NCBI GenBank assembly: GCA_964597045.1
Contig: CAZQWE010000001.1
Span: forward strand, 264,275-328,274
Direction of reading: 5' to 3'
Origin: UBA9655 sp964597045
GTDB lineage: Bacteria; Pseudomonadota; Alphaproteobacteria; UBA9655
Length of the DNA: 64,000 nucleotides
Part shown: piece by piece, positions 52,902-60,594 of the stretch
How positions within the stretch are numbered: position 1 is the stretch's first letter
Layout of the letters: each line of letters starts with the position of its first letter
Notes under the pieces: generated by a model
What the model was told of the DNA's origin: nothing
Databases searched by the model: none
The model's input: the letters and a program-made list of their open reading frames with translations, nothing else
Position numbers and translations under genes: made by a program

Positions 52902-53711
52902 TTAATTCTTTTGCCATTTACGTGATGAATTTAAAGGCTTATCGTGGTTTTTTGGTATCAAACCTACATTGTCCTGTGCATCACGCATTGATTCAAAATA
53001 TGTAATATTTTCTTTTACGAGCTCTGTTGGCAGGTCAATTTTTCCAATTTCCTTAGCTCTCTTCATATTGCCTGCTAAGCCATAAGCCAGGGAGAGATTT
53101 TGTCGAACCCGTGGCGTTGCATTTGGCGCACGAGCAAGACGTTCAAGTATTCTAATTGCCTCTCCCGTATTCCCGCCTAGAGCAAGAGAAAGACCTAGGT
53201 TACTTTCATAGGATGGATTTCCACCAGAAACCTCAAGAGCTGCCCTATAGTAAGTTTGAGCAGCAGCGTGATCACCAATCATATCATGGGCAATCCCCAA
53301 TCCATTAAGTGCTTTGGCGCGACGCGGATCAAAACAGAGCGCCTTATTGAAGGCGTTAATTGCATTCTCTGGCTGATCTATCACAAGATAAACTGATCCA
53401 AGACCTATCCAGGAACCCGGTGAATTAGGGAATACTGCAATGGCCTTTTCAAATGTTTTCATTGCCTCATCCACATTATTTGAATCAAGCAGAGCGGTAC
53501 CAAGACCTATATAAGCTTTCTCACACTTTGGATTTTCTTTTATGATATCGCGGTAATCATGAATTGCCTGCGGAAGATCTCCTCTTTCACGCGCCATATC
53601 AGCAGCTTTTAAATTAGGGTGATCTTCAATACCCGGGGATATTAAATCAGAAGCACATGCTGACAAAAGAGCAGCAGTACTTAGTGCACAAAGTAGTTTC
53701 CAAGATTTCAT
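52902..53711 (-). CDS. tadD: TadD-like TPR lipoprotein
   Basis: About 269 residues, with lipobox LLSAC after a short signal. Five or so tetratricopeptide repeats follow (DLPQAIHDYRDIIKENPKCE, NVDEAMKTFEKAIAVFPNSP, QPENAINAFNKALCFDPRRA, DHAAAQTYYRAALEVSGG). TadD is a pilotin-like factor for the Tad secretin. AGGGA lies 7 bases before the ATG at 53711 and only one base before that at 53717, so 53711 is chosen. It is the first gene of the locus. Confidence 0.87.
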   Translation of the reverse strand: MKSWKLLCALSTAALLSACASDLISPGIEDHPNLKAADMARERGDLPQAIHDYRDIIKENPKCEKAYIGLGTALLDSNNVDEAMKTFEKAIAVFPNSPGSWIGLGSVYLVIDQPENAINAFNKALCFDPRRAKALNGLGIAHDMIGDHAAAQTYYRAALEVSGGNPSYESNLGLSLALGGNTGEAIRILERLARAPNATPRVRQNLSLAYGLAGNMKRAKEIGKIDLPTELVKENITYFESMRDAQDNVGLIPKNHDKPLNSSRKWQKN

Positions 53712-53921
53712 TGACATGTCCCTATCAATTCGTTTTTATCTGTTTAAACTAAAAATTAACATAAATTTTACAATTGTCACTTTTTTCTCCCCTAATTAAT
53801 TCTTTTGTTTTTTTATGTTGCAGCTTTGTCACAACTTTAATTATCTGAAAGTCCTGGACACGAAGACAAATGTATGAGAGTAAGACGGATCTCAATTTAA
53901 TATTTACATCATAGGCCGCCG

Positions 53922-55106
53922 GTGAACGCTCCTACCCCACGCATCCCTTTTAGTATTTGGGCTTTAGGCGGCGTATCCTTTTTGATGAAAATCTCTTCAG
54001 TTATAGTTTTTAACTTATCCCCCCTCTTTCTTAAACAGACTTTAGGTGCAAGCCTTTTCTCAATTGCTGTTCTCGAAGCCTTTATTGAAGCTGTTACGCT
54101 CTTCACCAGGATCTTTTCAGGAGTTATTAGCGACTATTTCCACAAACGAAAGTTTCTTATATCTATTGGCTATTGTTTTGCACTTTTATCAAGACCCATA
54201 CTTGGTATAGCTAACAATATAGAAGTTGTTTTTTTAGGACGTACGTTTGACCGCATTGGAAATGGACTTGAAGGACCACCACGCGATGCTCTCGTGGGTG
54301 ACCTTGCCCCACCGCAGATTAAAGGTGCTTGTTATGGGTTAAGAGAATCCTTATCAAGAGCTGGTTCATTTGTGGGGGCTCTCCTAGCCATGGGACTTCT
54401 CTATATTACATATAATAATTACTCCCTTGTTTTTTGGATTGGTTCTATCCCAACCGCACTAGCTCTTATTGTTCTTCTTAGTTTTGTAAAGGATCCTGTC
54501 AGTGAAAAATTTAAGAATACAAAGGCAAGAAAGTTTATCTCATTCAATGAAATTAAGGCTCTGCCTCCTCAGTTTTGGCTCGTTCTCATTTTGAGTGGGA
54601 CCTATATGATTTCCAATTTTTCTGGAGCTTTTTTGATATTAAGAGCCGAAGAAACTGGAATTGACGTTTATCTTACCCCCCTTGTTATGGTTGTTCAAAA
54701 CATAGCAACTGCAGCAACATCTTATCCCATTGGATTTCTTGCAGATAGGTTCGATAGAAGACTCCTTATGGGCTTTGGTATATTACTTGTTATTCTGGCC
54801 AATTTTCTTTTAGCTGCGGACGGTTCTATTTACCTGGTACTCGCGGGTGTTTTATTATGGGGAATTGAGATGGGCGTAGCCCAGTGTTTACTTCCCGTAT
54901 TTCTCGTTGAAACATGCCCTGAAACGATTCGTGGTAGTGGATTTGGAATGTTTCATCTCATCAACGGCGTTTGTTTAATGATTGCCAATACACTCGCTGG
55001 ATGGGTTTCAACAACAATAGGTTCTACAGCAATGTTTTATACAAGTGCCAGTATTGCTGCATTTGCAATTACCTTTTTACCCTTTATAAAAAATCGTCAA
55101 TCATAA
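53922..55106 (+). CDS. MFS transporter, substrate unknown
   Basis: The 394-residue protein has 12 helices. FSGVISDYFHKRKFLISIGY is motif A, and FDRIGNGLEGPPRDALVGDLAP lies in the following helix region. GFLADRFDRRLLMGFGILLV is the second-half motif A. The start appears to be GTG, without a strong ribosome binding site. It is divergent from tadD with a 210-bp gap. Not a known tad accessory gene. Sugar-phosphate, drug or amino acid transport cannot be decided. Confidence 0.8.
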   Translation: MNAPTPRIPFSIWALGGVSFLMKISSVIVFNLSPLFLKQTLGASLFSIAVLEAFIEAVTLFTRIFSGVISDYFHKRKFLISIGYCFALLSRPILGIANNIEVVFLGRTFDRIGNGLEGPPRDALVGDLAPPQIKGACYGLRESLSRAGSFVGALLAMGLLYITYNNYSLVFWIGSIPTALALIVLLSFVKDPVSEKFKNTKARKFISFNEIKALPPQFWLVLILSGTYMISNFSGAFLILRAEETGIDVYLTPLVMVVQNIATAATSYPIGFLADRFDRRLLMGFGILLVILANFLLAADGSIYLVLAGVLLWGIEMGVAQCLLPVFLVETCPETIRGSGFGMFHLINGVCLMIANTLAGWVSTTIGSTAMFYTSASIAAFAITFLPFIKNRQS

Positions 55107-55193
55107 AATTTATCCTTGTTCATTTCTGTCTAAGGTTGTAGCTTGAAGTGAAAAATTTACATTTTCTTATAAAAAATAATAACGAGGGAACAA

Positions 55194-55946
55194 ATGAAGA
55201 AACAAATAATATCACTTAAATTAACTCTCATTTTGTCAGCGGCGACACTTGCCCTTTTTTCTACGGAAAAAGGATATGCAGATAGTACGGTTTTTAAAGA
55301 TAAAGCACCTGTTGAAGCAAAAGAGACTCCAGTTGAGGCAAAAGCAGCTGAATTTAAAAAAGTTTTACAAAACGTAGAAGCCAGCGACACCCAAATATCT
55401 GCTGAAGCTCCTCCTCAAGTCGCAGAAGAAACACCAACCCAAATATTTACTCATAGTGACGATATTGCAAAAAAACCAGAGCTTACAGTTGAAAGAGAAG
55501 TTCTTGAAACACCAACTGCAGTAACAATTTCTGAAAAACAAGAATTGACAATTCCTCAGGAAACAGTGGCTGCGGAAGTTACTCCCCAACCCTTATTTGA
55601 AAAAGCTGCAACCGAGGAAACTCCAGCACTCACAGCTAAAGCACCCCCCATCGACGTACAAGAGTATTCAACTGCACAAAATGGACGCTCTCCACTTGGC
55701 ATTATAGAATCTAATCGTGATCTCAATACGCAGAAGTGGTATTTATTTTCCTCTGCAAAACGCGGAATTAAAAATCAAGCAGATCACGTTGAAATCATAA
55801 GCATTGTTGGTGAAGATGGTGCCCATCGTGGTGAAGACGTGAAAACTCTTCTTATTAGCATGGGAATCAAACCAGAAAATATAAAGGTTGCAACAGCTAA
55901 GGGTGATGAAAGCCAAGTTGGAAAAATCTATATTTTTGGGAAGTAA
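55194..55946 (+). CDS. Secreted protein with a Glu/Ala/Pro-rich region and a C-terminal domain
   Basis: The 250-residue product has a signal peptide (ILSAATLALFSTEKGYADS) and a low-complexity middle (about 32-160) with repeated motifs such as PVEAKETPVEAKA and AEETPTQ. The last 90 residues form a compact domain (SNRDLNTQKWYLFSSAKRGI to GKIYIFGK). The stretch VEIISIVGEDGAHRGEDVKT with LLISMGIKPENIKVATA has the beta-alpha-beta look of OmpA-type domains, though their key DxxG/R residues are not clear. AACGAGGG sits 6 bases before the ATG. Function unknown. Confidence 0.6.
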   Translation: MKKQIISLKLTLILSAATLALFSTEKGYADSTVFKDKAPVEAKETPVEAKAAEFKKVLQNVEASDTQISAEAPPQVAEETPTQIFTHSDDIAKKPELTVEREVLETPTAVTISEKQELTIPQETVAAEVTPQPLFEKAATEETPALTAKAPPIDVQEYSTAQNGRSPLGIIESNRDLNTQKWYLFSSAKRGIKNQADHVEIISIVGEDGAHRGEDVKTLLISMGIKPENIKVATAKGDESQVGKIYIFGK

Positions 55947-55956
55947 TTTAACTTAA

Positions 55957-55994
55957 AGAAGGGCGTCACCAAACCAACGGAATGACGCCCTTCT
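55957..55994. terminator. Shared terminator hairpin between the secreted protein gene and rarA
   Basis: AGAAGGGCGTCA (957-968) and TGACGCCCTTCT (983-994) form a perfect 12-bp stem around a 14-base loop. It begins 10 bases after the plus-strand stop and one base before the convergent rarA stop. T-rich flanks are weak (CTATTATT), so it may act by blocking both transcripts. Confidence 0.7.
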
Positions 55995-55995
55995 A

Positions 55996-57267
55996 TTATT
56001 GAATTCGTTTTCTTAATTTCTCCCAATACTGAAGTCGTTTTAAAATCTCCCTCTCAAACCCACGTTCAACGGGTCTATAAAAGACACTACGTGACATTTC
56101 ATCGGGGAAATAATTTTGTCCAGAAAAACCTTCTTGAGTACTGTGATCATAGATATATCCCTTACCATACCCTTCATTCTTCATAAGAGCTGTTGGTGCG
56201 TTTAAAATATGTTTGGGTGGCGTCAGTGACCCGGATGTTTTTGCAGCTCTCATAACGTCAGAATATGCGGAATAAAGGGCATTGGATTTGGGTGCCGTTG
56301 CCAGATAAACCAGAGACTGAACAAGAGCGAGTTCACCTTCGGGGGATCCTAATCGTTCGTAGGCTTCAACACCTGATAAGGCTTGAACGAGCGCTTGTGG
56401 ATCTGCCATTCCAACATCCTCTACAGCAAAACGGATCATTCTTCTTCCGATATAAAGAGGGTCTTCCCCTCCTTCAAGCATCCTAGCAAACCAATAAAGC
56501 GCCGCATCAGGATCAGAACCTCTTAATGACTTATGAAAGGCACTGATGAGATTATAATGTCCTTCTTGAGACTTATCATAAAGAGGGGCCCTTTTCGTTA
56601 ACAACTCTGAGAGCTGAGCTGTATTATAGGGCTTTGGAGGTGATTCTTCTGCAATGACTTCGACTAAGTTGATAAGAGCACGACCATCCCCATCTGAAAG
56701 ATCGATCAAATAATTCCTAGCATCCTGAGTAACTTGTAAGGATTTTTCTAAATACAATTCCGCCCTTTTGAGAATCTCATCGAGATCCTCACTTGATAAT
56801 CTATGGAGGGTAAAAACCTGACAACGTGACAACAAAGACCCATTAAGTTCAAATGAGGGATTCTCCGTCGTTGCCCCTATTAATGTGATAATTCCTTTTT
56901 CAACATAAGGTAAAAAGCTGTCCTGCTGAGATCTGTTAAATCTATGAATTTCATCAACAAAGAGAAGTGTGGACTTCCCCCTCTCAAAGGTCTTCTGGGC
57001 TTCCTCAAACACTCTCCTTAGATCGGCTACACCTGAAAAGATAGCTGAAAGAGATACAAAAGGAATATCACAATGAGTCGCAAGGATTTGGGCGATTGTT
57101 GTTTTACCTGAACCAGGAGGTCCCCAAAAGATCATAGAGTACAAATGGCCCTTTTCGATCATTCGAGAGAGCGGTTTTCCAGATCCAATTAAATGATGCT
57201 GACCTACAACCTGTTCTATATCAACTGGACGCAATTGCTCGGCAAGCGGAACAGGGCCCTTTGACAC
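55996..57267 (-). CDS. rarA: Replication-associated recombination protein RarA (MgsA)
   Basis: The 423-residue AAA+ ATPase shows Walker A in FWGPPGSGKTTIAQILA, Walker B in LLFVDEIHRFNRSQQDSFLP, sensor I LIGATTENPSFELN, and the C-terminal MgsA tetramerisation domain (SAFHKSLRGSDPDAALYWFA). It acts at stalled replication forks. The start is a GTG overlapping the protease gene stop by one base, showing tight coupling. It ends at the shared hairpin. Confidence 0.95.
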   Translation of the reverse strand: MSKGPVPLAEQLRPVDIEQVVGQHHLIGSGKPLSRMIEKGHLYSMIFWGPPGSGKTTIAQILATHCDIPFVSLSAIFSGVADLRRVFEEAQKTFERGKSTLLFVDEIHRFNRSQQDSFLPYVEKGIITLIGATTENPSFELNGSLLSRCQVFTLHRLSSEDLDEILKRAELYLEKSLQVTQDARNYLIDLSDGDGRALINLVEVIAEESPPKPYNTAQLSELLTKRAPLYDKSQEGHYNLISAFHKSLRGSDPDAALYWFARMLEGGEDPLYIGRRMIRFAVEDVGMADPQALVQALSGVEAYERLGSPEGELALVQSLVYLATAPKSNALYSAYSDVMRAAKTSGSLTPPKHILNAPTALMKNEGYGKGYIYDHSTQEGFSGQNYFPDEMSRSVFYRPVERGFEREILKRLQYWEKLRKRIQ

Positions 57268-58691
57268 TATCCACTCACTTCTAAGGTTAGGAGTTTGTTT
57301 CCTCTTTTAAGCACGATCACCCAATCATGTGTTTTTGATTCTAAATTATTTACTGCATCTTGAGTTGTATGAATAGTGTTTTGATTAATTGAGTGAATCA
57401 CATCACCAGGTAATAATCCCAATTTTTGTGACACTTCATCATTCAAGAGTTTTGAAATGACAACTCCTCCTTTCATTGGATTAATTCCCAGTTCAAGGGC
57501 TAGGGCTGGCGTAATTGTTTTCAAGACAGTTCCATGTAAGGGATTCTTCTCTTTGATTGTGACTGATTGATTATCATTGGTTCCCATTGGTTCTGTAAGT
57601 AATATGGGTAACTTGAGTTCTGAGCCCTCACGAATAATTGTTATTTCACTGTTTTTACCTAAGGGAGAAACAGCAACATGATAATCAAGTGAAGAATCAT
57701 CTTGAATTTGCTTTCCATTAAATGACGCTACAAAATCTCCTTCTTGAATTCCTGCTTTATCTGCTGGACTACCTGGATACACGCTCTTCACCACAACCCC
57801 ATAGGGGTGGGAAAGATCAAGTGAAGTCATTTCCTTTTCTGTGACAGGAGTAACATCAAGACCTAACCATGGTCGCATGACCCGCCCCCCATGTTTCACA
57901 CTTTCAATCACAGGGATAGCAAGGGGGGCTGGAATAGCAAATCCAATACCAAGTGACCCCCCTCCCTTTGAATAAATGGCCGTATTAATACCAATCAGCC
58001 GGCCATCAGATGTTACCAACGCACCACCAGAATTTCCGGGATTTATGGCCGCATCTGTTTGAATGAAAGAACGGAAATCATTGATTCCTTCCTGACTTCG
58101 TGACAGTGCAGATATAATTCCACTTGTAACAGTTTGACCAACACCAAAGGGGTTACCAATTGCAAGCACCACATCACCAACTTCGAGATCATCTTGAGAA
58201 CTAATTGTCATAAAGGGGAACGAGCCTGATCCTTGAATTTGCAATAAGGCCAGATCTGTTCTCTTATCCTTCGTAACAAATGTAGCTTTATATTCACGCT
58301 TATCTGAAAGAACTACACGTATTTCATCTGCTCCCTCGACAACATGATTATTTGTCAAAATTAAGCCATTAGAATTTACAATCACGCCCGAACCTAAGGA
58401 ATCTTGTTCCTTGCTATAAGTATTACCTTTCCGATAGGATTCTAGAAGTTTTTTAAAAAAAGGATCTTCCATGAAGGGAGAACTCGGAAGATCCAGTTTG
58501 ACATGTTGAATGGCATATATATTAACGACAGCAGGAGCAACTTTTTTAACGACTTCACTATAGCTAAGAGTTACTTCTTCACGATTCCGGGGAACTTGCT
58601 TAAGCTGATCTGCATGAATTTCAGTCGCATTTTGACAACCACTTAATAACGACAATAAAAGAAAAGAACAAATTAAGCTACTTTTAAACAT
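57267..58691 (-). CDS. Do-type (DegP/DegQ) serine protease, predicted lipoprotein
   Basis: The 474-residue protease has catalytic His in LILTNNHVVEGADEI, Asp in DKRTDLALLQI and Ser in AAINPGNSGGALVTSDGRLI. Two PDZ domains follow (about 270-360 and 385-474). Its N-terminus has a signal peptide with the lipobox LLSGC, so the protein is likely anchored to a membrane in the periplasm rather than soluble. Do proteases degrade or chaperone misfolded envelope proteins. rarA follows in the same operon. Confidence 0.92.
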   Translation of the reverse strand: MFKSSLICSFLLLSLLSGCQNATEIHADQLKQVPRNREEVTLSYSEVVKKVAPAVVNIYAIQHVKLDLPSSPFMEDPFFKKLLESYRKGNTYSKEQDSLGSGVIVNSNGLILTNNHVVEGADEIRVVLSDKREYKATFVTKDKRTDLALLQIQGSGSFPFMTISSQDDLEVGDVVLAIGNPFGVGQTVTSGIISALSRSQEGINDFRSFIQTDAAINPGNSGGALVTSDGRLIGINTAIYSKGGGSLGIGFAIPAPLAIPVIESVKHGGRVMRPWLGLDVTPVTEKEMTSLDLSHPYGVVVKSVYPGSPADKAGIQEGDFVASFNGKQIQDDSSLDYHVAVSPLGKNSEITIIREGSELKLPILLTEPMGTNDNQSVTIKEKNPLHGTVLKTITPALALELGINPMKGGVVISKLLNDEVSQKLGLLPGDVIHSINQNTIHTTQDAVNNLESKTHDWVIVLKRGNKLLTLEVSG

Positions 58692-58819
58692 TCCACATAT
58701 AAACCTTTAATATTCATTCTTACTTTTATAATAACATAAAATATATTTTATACAAATAAAAACGTTGATTATGGCTGGATTTATAAGGAAATATTGGTCT
58801 TAGAGGTGTATGGAAATGA

Positions 58820-58844
58820 AAAAACCCCCCTGAATGGGGGGGTT
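58820..58844 (-). terminator. Rho-independent terminator of rplM-rpsI
   Basis: AAACCCCCC and GGGGGGGTTT pair in a 9-10-bp stem with loop TGAAT. On the minus strand the stem is followed by a T run (TTTTTTC). It lies 19 bases past the rpsI stop. Confidence 0.88.
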
Positions 58845-58862
58845 TGAAAGAAAATAAACTGT

Positions 58863-59366
58863 TTAACGTTTAGAGAATTGGAAGCTACGACGAGCTTTCT
58901 TGTGGCCGTATTTCTTACGTTCAACCACACGAGCATCACGTGTTAAGAATCCTTCCTTCTTCAAGATAGATCGCAAAGCTGGTTCATAGTACGTCAAGGC
59001 TTTACTTATACCGTGACGGACGGCACCAGCTTGACCTGAAAGACCACCGCCTGAAACCGTGCAGTTTACGTCATATTGTTCTGTACGACTCGCAACCACA
59101 AAAGGATGATTGATAAGCATTCGAAGAACAGGACGAGCAAAGTAAATCGTACTTTCCCGACCATTAACCATGATCTTTCCTGAGCCTGGTTTAATCCAAA
59201 CTCGCGCAATCGCATCCTTACGTTTACCTGTTGCATAAGACCGTCCGAGCTTGTCAATTTTTGGCTCTGGAAGACTTTTCTCGTCAACAACTGGTGTTGT
59301 TTCATTTGTTTTTGTTCCTATATCAGAAACAGCTGTTTTTAATGTATCAAGACTGACTTTTGCCAT
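58863..59366 (-). CDS. rpsI: 30S ribosomal protein S9
   Basis: The 167-residue protein has the S9 core from RSYATGKRKDAIARVWIKPG to the C-terminal KKYGHKKARRSFQFSKR, whose last Arg contacts the P-site tRNA. The N-terminal 40 residues are an extension lacking in E. coli (about 130 residues) but common in alphaproteobacteria. It follows rplM after 2 bases. Confidence 0.98.
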   Translation of the reverse strand: MAKVSLDTLKTAVSDIGTKTNETTPVVDEKSLPEPKIDKLGRSYATGKRKDAIARVWIKPGSGKIMVNGRESTIYFARPVLRMLINHPFVVASRTEQYDVNCTVSGGGLSGQAGAVRHGISKALTYYEPALRSILKKEGFLTRDARVVERKKYGHKKARRSFQFSKR

Positions 59367-59368
59367 GT

Positions 59369-59833
59369 TTAGTCACTCCTTTTATTTTTAGGGTTCATTG
59401 ATGCCACATCAAGGACTTGTGGTGTTTGTGCTTCGTGGGGATGGGTAGAGCCTGCATATATCTTCAGGTTTGTCATTTGTTGACGTCCCAGAGGACCCCT
59501 TGTAATCATACGCTCCACAGCTTTTGAAATGACTCTTTCAGGGTACCTTCCCTCAAGAAGCTGTTTGATCGTCCGTTCCTTAATCCCACCAGGATGTCCG
59601 GTGTGCCAATAGAACTTCTTATCATCAAGTTTCTTACCCGTTAGGCGAACCTTTTCAGCATTAATGACGATGATGTTATCTCCACAATCCATGTGAGGTG
59701 TAAAACTTGGCTTATGCTTACCGCGCAAATACATAGCGATAATTGATGCTAAACGACCCAAAACGAGATCGGTTGCGTCAATGACATACCACTTTTTATC
59801 AATCTCACTGGCTTTCATTGAGTAGGTTTTCAT
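59369..59833 (-). CDS. rplM: 50S ribosomal protein L13
   Basis: The 154-residue protein has KWYVIDATDLVLGRLASIIA, HMDCGDNIIVINAEKVRLTG, YWHTGHPGGIKERT and GMLPRGPLGR-like ERMITRGPLGRQQMTNLKIY. All are L13 signatures. It heads the rplM-rpsI operon, which is universally conserved. GGAGAGAAGGAC lies before the ATG. Confidence 0.98.
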   Translation of the reverse strand: MKTYSMKASEIDKKWYVIDATDLVLGRLASIIAMYLRGKHKPSFTPHMDCGDNIIVINAEKVRLTGKKLDDKKFYWHTGHPGGIKERTIKQLLEGRYPERVISKAVERMITRGPLGRQQMTNLKIYAGSTHPHEAQTPQVLDVASMNPKNKRSD

Positions 59834-59967
59834 GTCCTTCTCTCCTCTTTAAATTCCAATTTAGGCGTATGTTTAGAATGTTGCCCGCTTAATGTCAAGG
59901 ATTTTGTTGAAGAAAATGATGAGGTATTATATTACCGTATTTGTAAAATGTACTCTATGGATTTTTA

Positions 59968-59996
59968 TTGCGTCTCTTCACTATACTGTCTATAGT
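59968..59996 (+). promoter_or_regulatory. Promoter of tRNA-Pro(GGG)
   Basis: TTGCGT (59968-59973) and TATAGT (59991-59996) are 17 bases apart. The tRNA starts 10 bases after the -10 hexamer, the same layout as for tRNA-Pro(UGG) at 17776. Confidence 0.6.
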
Positions 59997-60005
59997 CAGC
60001 CCGTT

Positions 60006-60082
60006 CGGAGCGTAGCGCAGGCCGGTAGCGCACCACGCTGGGGGTGTGGGGGTCGTGGGTTCAAATCCCGCCGCTCCGACCA
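60006..60082 (+). tRNA. tRNA-Pro (anticodon GGG)
   Basis: A 77-base cloverleaf with acceptor CGGAGCG/CGCTCCG, discriminator A and encoded CCA. The anticodon stem is CCACG/TGTGG with loop CTGGGGG, giving GGG. The T-arm carries GGTTCAAATCC. It reads CCC and CCU and complements the UGG isoacceptor at 17814. Confidence 0.95.
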
Positions 60083-60160
60083 GCCTTCGCCCTTCGCCAA
60101 GACTTCGGTGGACAAGTCGGCTGGCATTTATCCGGCGTAGCTTTAGCGAAGACGGGCTTT
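60080..60160 (+). repeat. Palindromic element fused to the tRNA-Pro(GGG) 3' end
   Basis: Starts CCAGCCTTCGCCCTTCGCC, identical in its first 14 bases to the element at 17888 and again beginning with the tRNA CCA. GCCAAGACTTCGGTGGAC forms an inner hairpin, and GCGTAGCTTTAGCGAAGACGGGC closes the element and pairs partly with GCCTTCGCCCTTCGCC. It ends GGGCTTTATT, so it could also help terminate transcription. Confidence 0.65.
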
Positions 60161-60165
60161 ATTTA

Positions 60166-60594
60166 GCGACATAGAGAATTATCTCCCAGACCTTTACCTA
60201 ATAATCAATTCATATCTGTCCAAAGAATTTTATTGTTTCTGGGGCCACTCCTCGTTATACTAACGGTATGAGTTAACCTCTTGGTGACTAAATATGGTTA
60301 GCGGGCCAAAGAAATAATAAGGGATGCCCGAGTTAATGGTGACCACCAAGATGAAAAAAAAATGAAACGCAAGACGAAACTATGACAAACACGATTTGGA
60401 AAACAAAGACCGTAAGGAAAGATAAGTAAGTATGAGAAGCATTACAAACCGAAACAATTCGCTCTCAATCCCTTTGGGTCAATTTTCCCTACTAAATGCC
60501 TTTATAACATGAGGTTGAGGGAAATTTAATCGCACAAATCACAGTTTCTGATTGCCATAACTTCCTCATTTGAGGATTAGTATGGAGTTGGATA
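60166..60594 (+). other. Non-coding leader of the RNase E/G gene
   Basis: No ORF is supported in these 429 bases. Candidate structures are CTTGGTG (60281) with CACCAAG (60345), and AATTTTCCCT (60480) with AGGGAAATTT (60521), the latter with one mismatch. RNase E genes commonly have long, structured leaders through which the enzyme limits its own mRNA, so this is a likely autoregulatory 5' UTR. That is inference from the gene family. Confidence 0.4.

Noticed and set aside
59892..60140. Plus-strand ORF of 82 codons upstream of rne
   Set aside because: It runs through the tRNA-Pro(GGG) gene and its repeat, and has no ribosome binding site.
60166..60594. Considered as tmRNA, 6S RNA or RNase P RNA
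   Set aside because: No tRNA-like ends, no tag frame and no recognisable conserved core of these RNAs.
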